DNA of 64,000 nt. Origin: Flavobacterium ovatum (GTDB taxonomy: Bacteria > Bacteroidota > Bacteroidia > Flavobacteriales > Flavobacteriaceae). The notes under the pieces are model-generated. The model had not been told where the DNA came from. It did not search any database and worked only from the letters and a program-made list of their open reading frames with translations. The DNA is taken from NCBI RefSeq assembly GCF_040703125.1, contig NZ_CP160035.1, forward strand, positions 2,755,001-2,819,000, read 5' to 3'. A program made the position numbers and the translations under genes. Below are positions 28,528 to 37,846 of the stretch, piece by piece; position 1 is the first letter of the stretch, and every line of letters begins with the position of its first letter.

Positions 28528-30222
28528 ATGTCAGACGATAAGAAAGTAATTTTCTCGATGTCAAAATTGAGTAAAACCTATACTGGAGCAGATAAACCTG
28601 TTCTTAAAAATATTTATTTAAGTTTCTTCTATGGTGCCAAAATTGGTATCCTTGGTTTGAACGGTTCTGGAAAATCTTCTCTTTTGAAGATTATTGCTGG
28701 AGTAGATAAAAACTACCAAGGAGATATTGTTTTTGCACCAGGATATACCGTTGGGTATTTGGAACAAGAACCAGAATTGGACGATACCAAAACGGTAATC
28801 GAAATTGTTCGTGAAGGGGTAGCCGAAACGATGGAAGTTTTGGAAGAGTACAATAAAATCAATGATTTATTTGGTCTTGAAGAGAACTATTCAGATCCAG
28901 ATAAAATGGATAAGTTGATGGATCGCCAAGCAGCATTGCAAGACAAAATTGATGCTCTAGGCGCTTGGGAAATCGATACCAAACTAGAAATCGCTATGGA
29001 TGCTTTGCGTACGCCAGATGGTGATACGCCAATCAAAAATCTTTCGGGTGGTGAGCGTCGTCGTGTAGCTTTGTGCCGTTTGTTGTTGAAACAACCAGAT
29101 GTATTATTATTGGATGAGCCTACCAATCACTTGGATGCCGAGTCGGTATTATGGTTGGAGCAGCACCTTGCGCAATACGCGGGAACGGTAATCGCTGTAA
29201 CGCACGATAGGTACTTCTTGGATAATGTAGCAGGTTGGATTTTGGAATTGGATAGAGGAGAAGGTATTCCGTGGAAAGGGAATTATTCTTCTTGGTTAGA
29301 CCAAAAATCAAGCAGAATGGCTTTGGAAGAAAAAGTAGCTTCTAAACGCCGTAAAAACTTAGAACGTGAGTTGGACTGGGTACGTCAAGGTGCGAAAGGA
29401 CGTCAAACGAAACAAAAAGCGCGTTTGCAGAACTATGATAAATTATTGAATGAAGACCAAAAAGAGCTTGACGAAAAATTAGAGATTTACATTCCGAATG
29501 GTCCTCGTTTGGGAACAAATGTAATTGAAGCTAAAAACGTTGCGAAAGCTTTTGGAGACAAATTATTGTATGATAACTTGAACTTCACCTTGCCACAAGC
29601 TGGAATTGTTGGAATTATCGGGCCAAACGGTGCGGGTAAATCGACCATTTTCAGAATGATTATGGGTGAACAAGAAACCGATAGCGGAGAATTTACAGTA
29701 GGTGACACCGTGAAGATTGCTTATGTCGATCAAGCGCACTCTAATATTGATCCTAATAAATCGATTTGGGAAAACTTCTGTGATGGTCAAGAATTAATCA
29801 TGATGGGCGGACGCCAAGTAAACTCAAGAGCTTATTTGAGCCGTTTCAACTTTGGTGGAAGTGATCAAAACAAAAAAGTAGCAACACTTTCTGGTGGTGA
29901 GCGTAACCGTTTGCACCTTGCAATGACGTTGAAAGAAGAAGGAAACGTTTTGTTATTGGATGAACCAACGAATGATTTGGATATTAATACACTTAGAGCG
30001 CTTGAAGAAGGATTGGAGCAATTTGCTGGTTGTGCGGTAGTAATCTCCCACGACAGATGGTTCTTGGACAGAATTTGTACACACATCCTTGCTTTTGAAG
30101 GGGAGTCTGAAGTGTATTATTTTGAAGGTGGTTTCTCTGAATATGAAGAAAACAAGAAAAAACGTTTAGGTGGTGATTTGACTCCAAAACGATTGAAATA
30201 CAAAAAATTAATCAGAGGATAA
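28528..30222 (+). CDS. ettA: ABC-F protein, energy-dependent translational throttle EttA
   Basis: A 564-aa cytosolic ABC-F ATPase that binds the ribosomal E site. Two ATPase domains are present: Walker A LNGSGKSSLL near residue 39 with signature LSGGERRRVALC, and GPNGAGKSTIF near 365 with LSGGERNRLHLA. Both Walker B motifs (LLLDEPTNHLD and LLLDEPTNDLD) are intact. The inter-domain linker is Lys/Arg-rich (RQTKQKARLQNYDKLL). The length and linker fit EttA rather than Uup. The ATG at 28528 is chosen; an in-frame GTG at 28486 would translate a repeat arm. Confidence 0.94.
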   Translation: MSDDKKVIFSMSKLSKTYTGADKPVLKNIYLSFFYGAKIGILGLNGSGKSSLLKIIAGVDKNYQGDIVFAPGYTVGYLEQEPELDDTKTVIEIVREGVAETMEVLEEYNKINDLFGLEENYSDPDKMDKLMDRQAALQDKIDALGAWEIDTKLEIAMDALRTPDGDTPIKNLSGGERRRVALCRLLLKQPDVLLLDEPTNHLDAESVLWLEQHLAQYAGTVIAVTHDRYFLDNVAGWILELDRGEGIPWKGNYSSWLDQKSSRMALEEKVASKRRKNLERELDWVRQGAKGRQTKQKARLQNYDKLLNEDQKELDEKLEIYIPNGPRLGTNVIEAKNVAKAFGDKLLYDNLNFTLPQAGIVGIIGPNGAGKSTIFRMIMGEQETDSGEFTVGDTVKIAYVDQAHSNIDPNKSIWENFCDGQELIMMGGRQVNSRAYLSRFNFGGSDQNKKVATLSGGERNRLHLAMTLKEEGNVLLLDEPTNDLDINTLRALEEGLEQFAGCAVVISHDRWFLDRICTHILAFEGESEVYYFEGGFSEYEENKKKRLGGDLTPKRLKYKKLIRG

Positions 30223-30248
30223 TATTGCTGATTGTTTTGAAAGTGGAA

Positions 30249-30279
30249 AGGGTAGTTCGAAAGAGCTACCCTTTTTTTT
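30249..30279 (+). terminator. Terminator of ettA
   Basis: AGGGTAG (30249-30255) and CTACCCT (30266-30272) form a stem, extended by partial pairing around a GAAA loop, and eight T follow. Confidence 0.9.
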
Positions 30280-30518
30280 GTTATTCTTTTGCCGCAAAAG
30301 CACAAAGTCTCTAAGCTACAAAAAGTGTGCTTATTATTTAAGTATAATGTTTGCTCAATTCATTGTTTTCAGAGTTATAATACCGGCGCTTCTGGACACA
30401 AATTTCTTCATACAATTAGAATACATAGAATCATCATTAAAAATAATAACAATTTCTGTTTATAAAAACTTAGAAACACAGTCTCTTAGATACTTAATAA
30501 ACGTTTTGAATGTTTAGA

Positions 30519-30647
30519 TTACTTCTTCTTTTTGTCATTATTCATTAGCAGGAATATCATTGCTACCAATCCGATGATAACAAATCCAAAAACAAAGACG
30601 ATTATTATAGAACCGTTGTCCCAATTTACAAGTATTGCGTTTTTCAT
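30519..30647 (-). CDS. 42-aa single-helix membrane protein
   Basis: A short gene missed by length cut-offs. It encodes 42 residues: a soluble start (KNAILVNWDNGS), one strongly hydrophobic helix (residues 14-35), and a Lys-rich end (NNDKKKK) that places the C-terminus in the cytosol. On the minus strand a -7-like TATTTTTG lies about 30 bp before the ATG. It resembles small membrane proteins I have seen in Flavobacterium genomes. The function is unknown. Confidence 0.6.
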   Translation of the reverse strand: MKNAILVNWDNGSIIIVFVFGFVIIGLVAMIFLLMNNDKKKK

Positions 30648-30724
30648 ATTAGAGTTGATTTAGTTAAGCAAAAATAGAAATACTAAATTAGTTAATATAT
30701 GATAAATATCATTCTCAATACCTA

Positions 30725-30767
30725 ACTAAAAAAGGCTTAATCATTGCAAAACAATAATTAAGCCTTT
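30725..30767 (-). terminator. Terminator of the outer-membrane protein gene
   Basis: On the minus strand, AAAGGCTTAA (30767-30758) pairs with TTAAGCCTTT (30740-30731) and a T-run follows. It lies 30 bp after the stop of the 30798 gene. Confidence 0.85.
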
Positions 30768-30797
30768 AAACAATAAAAACAATTAACTAAATTACTA

Positions 30798-31655
30798 TTA
30801 TTGAATATCTAAAAAGACACCACCTGTATAAGTAGGAGCAGCGTAAGTAATTTTTCCTGATAAGATTGCGGTATAGTTGAATGCTATTCCAAATTTAGGA
30901 GAAATATAATATCCTATTTCGCCACCAAGATTTGTAAATTCCACATTGTTGGCAAAGATTCCTTGACCTGTTTGATTATTGAAATTTCCATTATTGAAGG
31001 AGCGTACATTACTAAACTTGGTTGCTATAAATAATTTATTAGCGATTTTGGTTCCTATTTCTGCACCAAAATGAAACTCATCTGAAAATCCTTTTGTTCG
31101 ATTATTGACGCCTGAATAAATTTTTCCATAAAAATAAAGTGTACTAATTTTAAATGGAATACCTAAGTCCAATTGAAGTAATTGATTAAATTCTCCATCG
31201 CCAGTTTGCAAACTACCATCTCGACCACCTTCTTTTTTTCCTGTTGGTAATCCAAATTTTAAAGTTGTAGATAAAGCTATCAAGTCATTTTTTAAGATTC
31301 CGTATCTCAAGCCTAAATCAATGTCTCCAACGGAATTCACTGCTTCACCGCCAGAAAGAACATTTCCGGTTGTACCTGAAACTTGGTTGTTTTGATACAC
31401 TCTCGTTAATAAAGGTAAATATCCTATCAAATCTATTTTTTGAGTCAAACCATATTCACCATAAGCACTTACAATAAAGTTCCCTCTAGTGATGTTAGGG
31501 TCTTTTTCTTTGGCGCTGGTATAATGCTCATCTGCAATTAAGGAACTTGCAGATAATTTATAGTATCCGTTTCCTTTGCCTTTGTTCCATTGTGCAAAAG
31601 TCAGCTGCGTGATAAAAACTAAGGCTAAAGCGAGTTGTATTGTTTTAGTAATCAT
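30798..31655 (-). CDS. Outer-membrane beta-barrel protein
   Basis: A 285-aa protein with signal peptide ITKTIQLALALVFITQLTFA. Alternating hydrophobic strands, aromatic girdles and Gly-rich turns follow, for example GYYKLSASSLIADE, GDIDLGLRYGIL and EIGYYISPKFGIAFNYTAIL. The end (GVFLDIQ) is less aromatic than a classic barrel C-terminus. It is close in style to proteins annotated as transporters of the phenol-degradation MetA group, which I treat as a loose resemblance. It starts 2 bp after the Ig-like lipoprotein gene, so the two form a transcription unit. Confidence 0.7.
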   Translation of the reverse strand: MITKTIQLALALVFITQLTFAQWNKGKGNGYYKLSASSLIADEHYTSAKEKDPNITRGNFIVSAYGEYGLTQKIDLIGYLPLLTRVYQNNQVSGTTGNVLSGGEAVNSVGDIDLGLRYGILKNDLIALSTTLKFGLPTGKKEGGRDGSLQTGDGEFNQLLQLDLGIPFKISTLYFYGKIYSGVNNRTKGFSDEFHFGAEIGTKIANKLFIATKFSNVRSFNNGNFNNQTGQGIFANNVEFTNLGGEIGYYISPKFGIAFNYTAILSGKITYAAPTYTGGVFLDIQ

Positions 31656-31657
31656 AA

Positions 31658-32362
31658 TTATTTGGTTTTAATTTCAGCTTCTCCCACTTTGATTTTAAAC
31701 GGCTCACACCAATGTGTCAAATATCCATAATCGTTGATTCCAACACCCATAATGTCCATTGTAAAGGCTCCTTTGTAAACTACGCCATCAGCATCACCTT
31801 GAGCGTCAATTTTCTTGGCTCCAACCATCGTGTTGGGGTTATTGCTTAGAAACATAGCAAAACCTGGCAAAGTAGAATCGGCTACATAATTACTGGCAAA
31901 TGAAATTCGGATTCCACCACTAATTTCGGTGATTTCAAAATCACCTGCAGACGCATAGGAACTTGTTTTTACTAGTGTACCTTTTTTGACAATTGCTGTT
32001 GGTGTACTACCAACATCATTAACTGTTATAGCAACAGATTTCTCAACCAACTTATTTTGATAGGTCGTTGATACTGTTATTGTAGCTGTTCCTTTCGACT
32101 TTGCAGTGATTTTTTTGTTTGCATTATCTACTTCAATAATAGGGGAGTTATTGGAAGCTAAATTAAAAACTACGGTTTGTTTTATTCCCAAATTATCAAA
32201 GAAAAAAGCATCTAGAACCACTTCATTTCCAATTATAAAATTAGAAAAAGAGTTGTTTATCCTAATATTTTCCTCGATTTCGTCATTTACAATATCTTCT
32301 TTGATACAAGAACTAAATCCAAATAGTAGTATAAAAACTAATACTATGTTACCTATTCTCAT
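31658..32362 (-). CDS. Lipoprotein with bacterial Ig-like domain
   Basis: A 234-aa lipoprotein. The ATG at 32362 places a signal peptide (RIGNIVLVFILLFGF) directly before lipobox FSSC. An in-frame ATG at 32458 would bury it behind 32 residues and was rejected. Residues about 40-125 look like a BIG2-type Ig domain (FNLASNNSPIIEVDNANKKI, SKGTATITVSTTYQ, EKSVAITV). The C-terminal part is beta-rich and unrecognised. It is upstream of, and nearly touching, the beta-barrel gene, suggesting a surface or periplasmic pair. The substrate is unknown. Confidence 0.75.
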   Translation of the reverse strand: MRIGNIVLVFILLFGFSSCIKEDIVNDEIEENIRINNSFSNFIIGNEVVLDAFFFDNLGIKQTVVFNLASNNSPIIEVDNANKKITAKSKGTATITVSTTYQNKLVEKSVAITVNDVGSTPTAIVKKGTLVKTSSYASAGDFEITEISGGIRISFASNYVADSTLPGFAMFLSNNPNTMVGAKKIDAQGDADGVVYKGAFTMDIMGVGINDYGYLTHWCEPFKIKVGEAEIKTK

Positions 32363-32539
32363 CGTTATAAAGTTTAAGTTGTTAATTAATTCGTCGTTTA
32401 TCGCCAGTAAGCCTGACATAATAATATACGAATTATTTTCTATAACGGTTTTAGACACAAAATAATTTCTGATTGTAGAACCAATTTTAGTAAGGTAAAA
32501 TATTATTTTTTAATGTTTTATATCGAAAGACTAGCGGGG

Positions 32540-32956
32540 TTATTCCAGAAATTTAGATTTTAAATCCAGAGTCGGAATCATGCAACTTTCTTTTTTTCCG
32601 TACCAACGGTAGCGGTTTTTGGCTATATAATCATAAACCCAATTACTTAAAAAAGGTGGGACTATTCTAAAAACAGATAATAAAGGAAGAAATCCACTTA
32701 AATCAGCAGCGATTTCTAGTGCAGCTTGTGATTTGTAATAATACGCTTTTTGAGGAAGGTAAAGGATGATACTATCGGTTTGGGCTGTGTCTATTCCTAT
32801 ATAATTGATGATTTCCTCACCTAAATCAGATTGTAATGCTACAAAACGGAAAACATCTTTTTTATCATGCGCAATGACATAATTGACGGCTGTATTACAA
32901 AGATTGCATACGCCGTCAAAAAGGACTATTTTTTTGTTTTGAGGTAGGTTTAACAT
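32540..32956 (-). CDS. DCC-family (DUF393) thiol-disulfide oxidoreductase-like protein
   Basis: A 138-aa protein with the family motif at the N-terminus: IVLFDGVCNLCNTAVNYV near residues 10-27 (DxxCxxC). SIILYLPQKAYYYKSQAAL near 62-80 and the C-terminal RYRWYGKKESC are typical of the DCC group. The CxxC suggests redox or metal chemistry; the physiological role is not established. It lies in the same direction as mutS2, about 100 bp downstream. Confidence 0.88.
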   Translation of the reverse strand: MLNLPQNKKIVLFDGVCNLCNTAVNYVIAHDKKDVFRFVALQSDLGEEIINYIGIDTAQTDSIILYLPQKAYYYKSQAALEIAADLSGFLPLLSVFRIVPPFLSNWVYDYIAKNRYRWYGKKESCMIPTLDLKSKFLE

Positions 32957-33001
32957 GGTGTTTGAAGTTTATGATTGTAAAGGTTATTTGGTTAGTTGTT
33001 T

Positions 33002-33059
33002 AATTGGTTAATTTATTGTGGACGATTAAGCAGTTTACCGAATAATCAATTAACCAATT
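33002..33059 (-). terminator. Long inverted repeat at the end of mutS2
   Basis: Perfect 12-nt arms AATTGGTTAATT (33002-33013) and AATTAACCAATT (33048-33059) flank a 34-nt loop directly after the mutS2 stop. AT-rich arms and a weak T-run make terminator function probable but not certain. Confidence 0.5.
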
Positions 33060-33060
33060 T

Positions 33061-35229
33061 CTACCTCTTCTTAACCGCTTCGACCAATTCCAATTCGACC
33101 AAGTTTACTTTTGAAGTAAAGATACCGTAATTTACAGTTGCTTTCTTTTTTTCAATACTGTCAATACTTCCCACTGCTTTTCCATCAATCATTCGGACTC
33201 TGTCACCAACTTTTAAAATATGCGTTGGTTTTACAACTACTGGTTTGAGTTTCTTTTCTTTCTTTTCCTGACGGATTTCTTCTACCTGAACTTCAACTTC
33301 TTTGATGACTTCTTTTTTCTTTTCGACAATTGCTTTGGCTTCTTTTGGAGTTGCTTTTTTACGCTTAGAATTTTCGATTTCGATGATTTTCAAAAACTCA
33401 CCAATTAAGTCTTTTTTATTTTTATTGTTAAAGTATTTCTCTGAGATATCTTCAATTTTTTGACCAATATAAATCGTCTTTTGATTGCTGTCATATAATT
33501 CTTGATAGCTTTCTAGTTTTTGTTTGATTTTGACATTGATAGTCTCCATTTTTTTACCTTCTTCACGGGCTTTACCTTCTTCTTCTTTAAGGTTTTGCGA
33601 AGTTTTCTCCATCTTGGAACGTTCTTTTTGCAAAGTAGCAATGGTTTTGTCAAAACGTACTTTTCCGACTTCGATCTTCTTTTTTGCTCTATTAATTAAG
33701 CTAAACGGAATTCCGTTTTTCAAAGCGACTTCAAAAGTAAACGAACTTCCTGCTTGTCCCAAAACCAATTTATACAAAGGCTCCAATGATTTTTCGTCAA
33801 AAAGCATGTTCGCATTGGTGGCGAAAGGCAATTCATTTGCCAAAATTTTCAAGTTGGAGTAGTGGGTTGTAATAATTCCAAACGCTTCTCGATGGTAGAA
33901 TTCTTCCAAGAAAATTTCTGCCAATGCACCACCCAACTCAGGGTCAGAACCAGTTCCAAATTCATCAATTAAGAACATGGTTTTGTTGTTGCACTTTTTT
34001 AAGAAGTAGTTCATGTTCTTTAATCGGTAACTGTAGGTACTTAGGTGATTTTCAATAGATTGATTGTCTCCAATATCTGTCAGTATTCGGTCGAAAAGAA
34101 AGGTTTCAGAGCGTTCGTGCACCGGAATCAACATACCCGATTGCAACATCAATTGCAGCAAACCAACTGTTTTTAACGAAATAGTTTTTCCTCCTGCATT
34201 GGGTCCCGAAATCACGATAATTCGGTTTTCTTGTAAAAGTTCAATAGTCTGCGGATGAGTAATTGCCTTCTTTTGTTTGTTATTCAAATACAAAATCGGA
34301 TGGTAGGCATCTCTAAAATACAATCGTCTGTTCTCGCTAATAGTAGGCATTATTCCGTTGATCCGATCTGCATATTTTGCTTTGGCAGCAATCACATCTA
34401 CATCACTCAAGAAATCTTGATATTGTCTTAGCAAGGGTAAAAACGGACGAACACCGTTGGATAAATTCTTTAAAATTCTAGTAATCTCTTCTGTTTCTTC
34501 GTATTCTAAATTACTCAATTCACGAGAGTAACGCAAGGTAGCTTCTGGTTCTACATAAGCAATACTACCCGTTTTGGAACTTCCTAAAATGGTACCTTTA
34601 ACTTTCCGACGGTACATCGCTAGTACGGCCAAAACACGTCGGTTTTGAACAATACTTTCTTTTATATCGTCCAAGTAGCCCAATCCATTATACTGCGTTA
34701 AAGCGACTCCAAAACTCTGATTCACTTTACCGCGAATCGAGTTCATATTTCTGCGAATCTCCACCAAAGCAGGCGAAGCATTGTCTTTAATTTCGCCATA
34801 TTTATCCACTACAGCATCAATTTGGCTAATAATCTCTTTGGTCAATTCGACTTCCGAAGCTCGTTTGTTGATTATTGGGTAATAGTCGTCAAATTTTCGA
34901 AGAAAGTTCAATAAAAAGTTTACTGTTGCGGAGAGGTTGGCAATTTTTCTAAAACTACCTACTTCCAGGAAACTGTCTTCTATTGCTAGGAATTTGATTT
35001 CGTGCGTAATCGCGTCAAAACCATGATTCGGAATGGCATTGTTGTTTTGAAAAGACGAAACATACTCTGAGGTTTGCAACAAGGCATCCATCAGGGATTC
35101 TTTGTCTCTAAAAGGAGTGATTTCTAAAGCTTTTTGTTTTCCAATATCAGTATTGCAAATCGCCGAAATGGTTTCGAGCACTGTTGGAAATTGTAAATCT
35201 TGTAATGTTTTTTCGGTAATGGATATCAT
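33061..35229 (-). CDS. mutS2: MutS2-family ATPase lacking the Smr domain
   Basis: A 722-aa MutS2. The N-terminal and core regions (residues 1-320) are helical. The ATPase has Walker A ISGPNAGGKTISLKTVG near 333-349, Walker B MFLIDEFGTGSDPELGGAL near 408-426, and TTHYSNLK. A long coiled coil with many Lys/Glu runs through about 520-660. The protein ends with an SH3/KOW-like domain (KVGDRVRMIDGKAVGSI). The C-terminal Smr nuclease domain found in Bacillus or Helicobacter MutS2 is missing, as appears usual in Bacteroidota. Known roles of the family are recombination control and ribosome-collision rescue. Confidence 0.92.
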   Translation of the reverse strand: MISITEKTLQDLQFPTVLETISAICNTDIGKQKALEITPFRDKESLMDALLQTSEYVSSFQNNNAIPNHGFDAITHEIKFLAIEDSFLEVGSFRKIANLSATVNFLLNFLRKFDDYYPIINKRASEVELTKEIISQIDAVVDKYGEIKDNASPALVEIRRNMNSIRGKVNQSFGVALTQYNGLGYLDDIKESIVQNRRVLAVLAMYRRKVKGTILGSSKTGSIAYVEPEATLRYSRELSNLEYEETEEITRILKNLSNGVRPFLPLLRQYQDFLSDVDVIAAKAKYADRINGIMPTISENRRLYFRDAYHPILYLNNKQKKAITHPQTIELLQENRIIVISGPNAGGKTISLKTVGLLQLMLQSGMLIPVHERSETFLFDRILTDIGDNQSIENHLSTYSYRLKNMNYFLKKCNNKTMFLIDEFGTGSDPELGGALAEIFLEEFYHREAFGIITTHYSNLKILANELPFATNANMLFDEKSLEPLYKLVLGQAGSSFTFEVALKNGIPFSLINRAKKKIEVGKVRFDKTIATLQKERSKMEKTSQNLKEEEGKAREEGKKMETINVKIKQKLESYQELYDSNQKTIYIGQKIEDISEKYFNNKNKKDLIGEFLKIIEIENSKRKKATPKEAKAIVEKKKEVIKEVEVQVEEIRQEKKEKKLKPVVVKPTHILKVGDRVRMIDGKAVGSIDSIEKKKATVNYGIFTSKVNLVELELVEAVKKR

Positions 35230-35384
35230 TATTGGTATGAGATTCTTTTAGGCAAAAATAGTTAATCGTAAAGACTATTACGCAGTGATTCGTTAAGTTT
35301 TCACAAAGATTAAAAGAGATAATTAATGTACTTAGCGAATCTTCGTATTTTCTCTGTGTATCTTTGCGAAATAACTTTTAGAAA

Positions 35385-36056
35385 ATGCAAGTACCATTAC
35401 CTCCAGATTGGCAAACTATTTTATCAGACGAAATCCAAAAATCTTATTTCAAGGAGTTGCAATTGGCTGTAGCCAAAGAATACCAAGAAAACACCTGTTT
35501 TCCGCCACAAGAGTTGATTTTATCAGCTTTAAATCATTGTTCTTTTTTAAATATTAAAGTTGTGATTATTGGTCAAGACCCGTATCATGGAGTAGGAGAG
35601 GCCAATGGTTTGAGCTTTTCGGTTAATGATGGCGTAAGAATTCCGCCTTCTTTGCGGAATATTAATCGAGAATTGTGTGATGATTTGGATTCAATTTTCA
35701 TGCCTACTTCTGGAAATTTAGAACATTGGGCGAATCAAGGAGTTTTGCTGTTGAACGCTACTTTAACGGTTCGAAAAGACAGCCCGAATAGTCATAAACA
35801 CTTAAAATGGAATTTATTTACAGATGCTGTCATCCAGAAAATTTCTGAAGAGAAAGAAAATGTCGTTTTTCTACTTTGGGGTGGTTTTGCTCATAAAAAA
35901 GGAGCTAAAATCGATCGAACCAAACATTTGGTTCTAGAATCTGGACATCCTTCGCCAATGAGTGCTAACCAAGGGAAATGGTTCGGAAACAAACATTTTA
36001 GTAAAACTAATCAGTATTTAAAAGAAAAAGGATTGGTTGAGATAGCTTGGTTGTGA
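35385..36056 (+). CDS. ung: Uracil-DNA glycosylase
   Basis: A 223-aa family 1 UDG that removes uracil from DNA. The water-activating motif GQDPYHG is near residues 62-68 and the catalytic-loop motif GHPSPMSAN near 188-196. LLLNATLTVRKDSPNSH near 118-134 and LLWGGFAHKKG are typical. It is divergent from mutS2. A -7-like TATCTTTG at 35359-35366 lies 18 bp before the ATG, without a matching TTG. Confidence 0.97.
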   Translation: MQVPLPPDWQTILSDEIQKSYFKELQLAVAKEYQENTCFPPQELILSALNHCSFLNIKVVIIGQDPYHGVGEANGLSFSVNDGVRIPPSLRNINRELCDDLDSIFMPTSGNLEHWANQGVLLLNATLTVRKDSPNSHKHLKWNLFTDAVIQKISEEKENVVFLLWGGFAHKKGAKIDRTKHLVLESGHPSPMSANQGKWFGNKHFSKTNQYLKEKGLVEIAWL

Positions 36057-36081
36057 TTTCTATTTACTACTAAGTTTCTGA

Positions 36082-37071
36082 TCAATCTTTTTTCAATACC
36101 TCAGGATTCACGATGTGTGGAACGTTGTTATTTTTATAGAACTCAATAATATTTAAAGCTGCCAAAGTTGCCATTTGATTTCTCGTTTCAACCGTTCCCG
36201 AACCAATGTGTGGCAAAATAGAAACGTTTTCCATTTGTAGCAAAACATTGTCAGCTTGCATAGGCTCCGGATTGGTAACATCGAGTCCTGCTCCCCATAT
36301 TTTTCCAGTATTCAAGGCGTCTATTAAATCAGGTTCATTATGAATTAATCCACGGGAAGTATTTATAAAAATAGAACTCGGTTTCATTTGGTCAAATGCT
36401 GTCTTATTGAAAATACCTATAGTTTCTGTATTTAAAGAACAATGAACAGAAAGCACATCGCTTTGTTCTAATAAAGTATTAAAATCGACATATTTTGCGC
36501 CTAACTCTTTTTCGGCAATTATATTAGGTTTACGATTATGATAAATGATATTCATATTGTAAGCTCCCTTGCAGCGTTTGGCCATTTCAATGCCTATTCT
36601 ACCAAGTCCATATATTCCAATGGTTTTGTTTTCTAATTCGATACCTAGATTTCCCGTAGGTTTAAAATATTTCCACTCATTATTAATAATACTTTTATGT
36701 AAATAGAACATTTTGCGAGAAGTTGCAATCATTAATCCAAAGGCTATATCAGCAGTAGCTTTGCTTAAAACATCTGGCGTATTGCCTATAGGAATCCCTA
36801 ATTTTGTAGCCTCTACAACATCAATATTATCGTAACCGACAGCAAATTGAGAAATAATATCAAGATGAACACATTCATTCAAAAACTTCTGGTCGATTTT
36901 ATCGCCTACTGTACAAAATAAAGCATTATTTTCTTTTGCTTTTTCAATCAATTCCTCCTGTGTCATTGGTCTATCTTGATTCCAAGAAGTCACAGTGAAT
37001 CCAGCTTTTTTTAATAATGCAGTTCCTATTTTAGGGAAAATTCTTGAAAGAAATATTTTTTTATTTTCCAT
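36082..37071 (-). CDS. D-isomer 2-hydroxyacid dehydrogenase (glyoxylate/hydroxypyruvate reductase-like)
   Basis: A 329-aa NAD(P)-dependent dehydrogenase. The Rossmann motif GIYGLGRIGIEMAKRC is near residues 152-167. The catalytic triad positions are Arg in INTSRGLIH near 241, Glu in NPEPMQ near 269, and His in ILPHIGSGT near 287. Blocks such as FAVGYDNIDVVEATK and IGNTPDVLSKATADIAFGL are close to GyaR/GhrB-type glyoxylate reductases. The exact substrate is inference. It is convergent with ung. Confidence 0.9.
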   Translation of the reverse strand: MENKKIFLSRIFPKIGTALLKKAGFTVTSWNQDRPMTQEELIEKAKENNALFCTVGDKIDQKFLNECVHLDIISQFAVGYDNIDVVEATKLGIPIGNTPDVLSKATADIAFGLMIATSRKMFYLHKSIINNEWKYFKPTGNLGIELENKTIGIYGLGRIGIEMAKRCKGAYNMNIIYHNRKPNIIAEKELGAKYVDFNTLLEQSDVLSVHCSLNTETIGIFNKTAFDQMKPSSIFINTSRGLIHNEPDLIDALNTGKIWGAGLDVTNPEPMQADNVLLQMENVSILPHIGSGTVETRNQMATLAALNIIEFYKNNNVPHIVNPEVLKKD

Positions 37072-37202
37072 TATTTCTCAGATTGCTAGGTGTCTTTTCT
37101 TTAATTTAACGTGCTGTCTATACTACGTTTTCTATTATACATTTAAATAAGATGACGTTGCTAAACTCTAAAAATTGAGACAAACGAACGCCAATAGTAC
37201 AC

Positions 37203-37634
37203 TTACGGATTTACTTTTTTAAAACGCATCATCGGTACTTCTTCCATCATCATATTTAATTTACCGTCTTGGTCAAAACTGAATTTGTTAATTTTTTGAA
37301 CCATATTCAAAAAGACATTTTCTCCTTCGCCACAATACATTCTAGTGGTTGGTCCAGCTTCGCCAAAAGAAATGGAATCACCATTCAAAGTAAAACTAGC
37401 CGAATAGCTATTGCAACTGTTATTACCCAATACTTTTTGGGATTCTTTATCAAATGTAATTGTGGGTTTTCTATCTGGATATAATCCTTCAAAGGCAATG
37501 CGCGGCCCTGAAATATACTCCATTTCCCAAGTGGTACCGTAGAGTTCGTCGTTACTACTTTCTTTTTTAGTAGCACAAGAAACAATTATAAAAGTGAAAA
37601 TTATTAGCAAAATTATGCTTGTTATTTTCATCAT
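37203..37634 (-). CDS. META-domain lipoprotein (HslJ-like)
   Basis: A 143-aa protein. The signal peptide KITSIILLIIFTFII leads to lipobox VSC at residue 20. The rest is one META domain: LYGTTWEMEYISG near residues 31-43, NNSCNSYSASFTLNGDSISF near 71-90, and GPTTRMYCGEGENVF near 94-108. The family includes HslJ, linked to heat and novobiocin resistance in E. coli; the mechanism is unknown. Tandem ATGs at 37634 and 37631 are equally possible starts. Confidence 0.85.
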   Translation of the reverse strand: MMKITSIILLIIFTFIIVSCATKKESSNDELYGTTWEMEYISGPRIAFEGLYPDRKPTITFDKESQKVLGNNSCNSYSASFTLNGDSISFGEAGPTTRMYCGEGENVFLNMVQKINKFSFDQDGKLNMMMEEVPMMRFKKVNP

Positions 37635-37846
37635 GAAAATAAGGTTTTATTAATTTTTCAGGTTTCGTATTAGGTCTCAAAGATAACACAAAGATTTTAC
37701 AGACAGATTACTAAACAATTTATCCTATTAGGTAGAGAAAATAGCTGGAATTAAAGAAAGCAACTCATTACAAGTTGCTTTTTGTATTTAATAGTGTTAC
37801 AAATACTACCTTTTTTGCTTTAAATTAAGCCAGTATCGACATACTT

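Noticed and set aside
32363..32458. N-terminal extension of the Ig-like lipoprotein
   Set aside because: It would place 32 residues before a clear signal peptide and lipobox.
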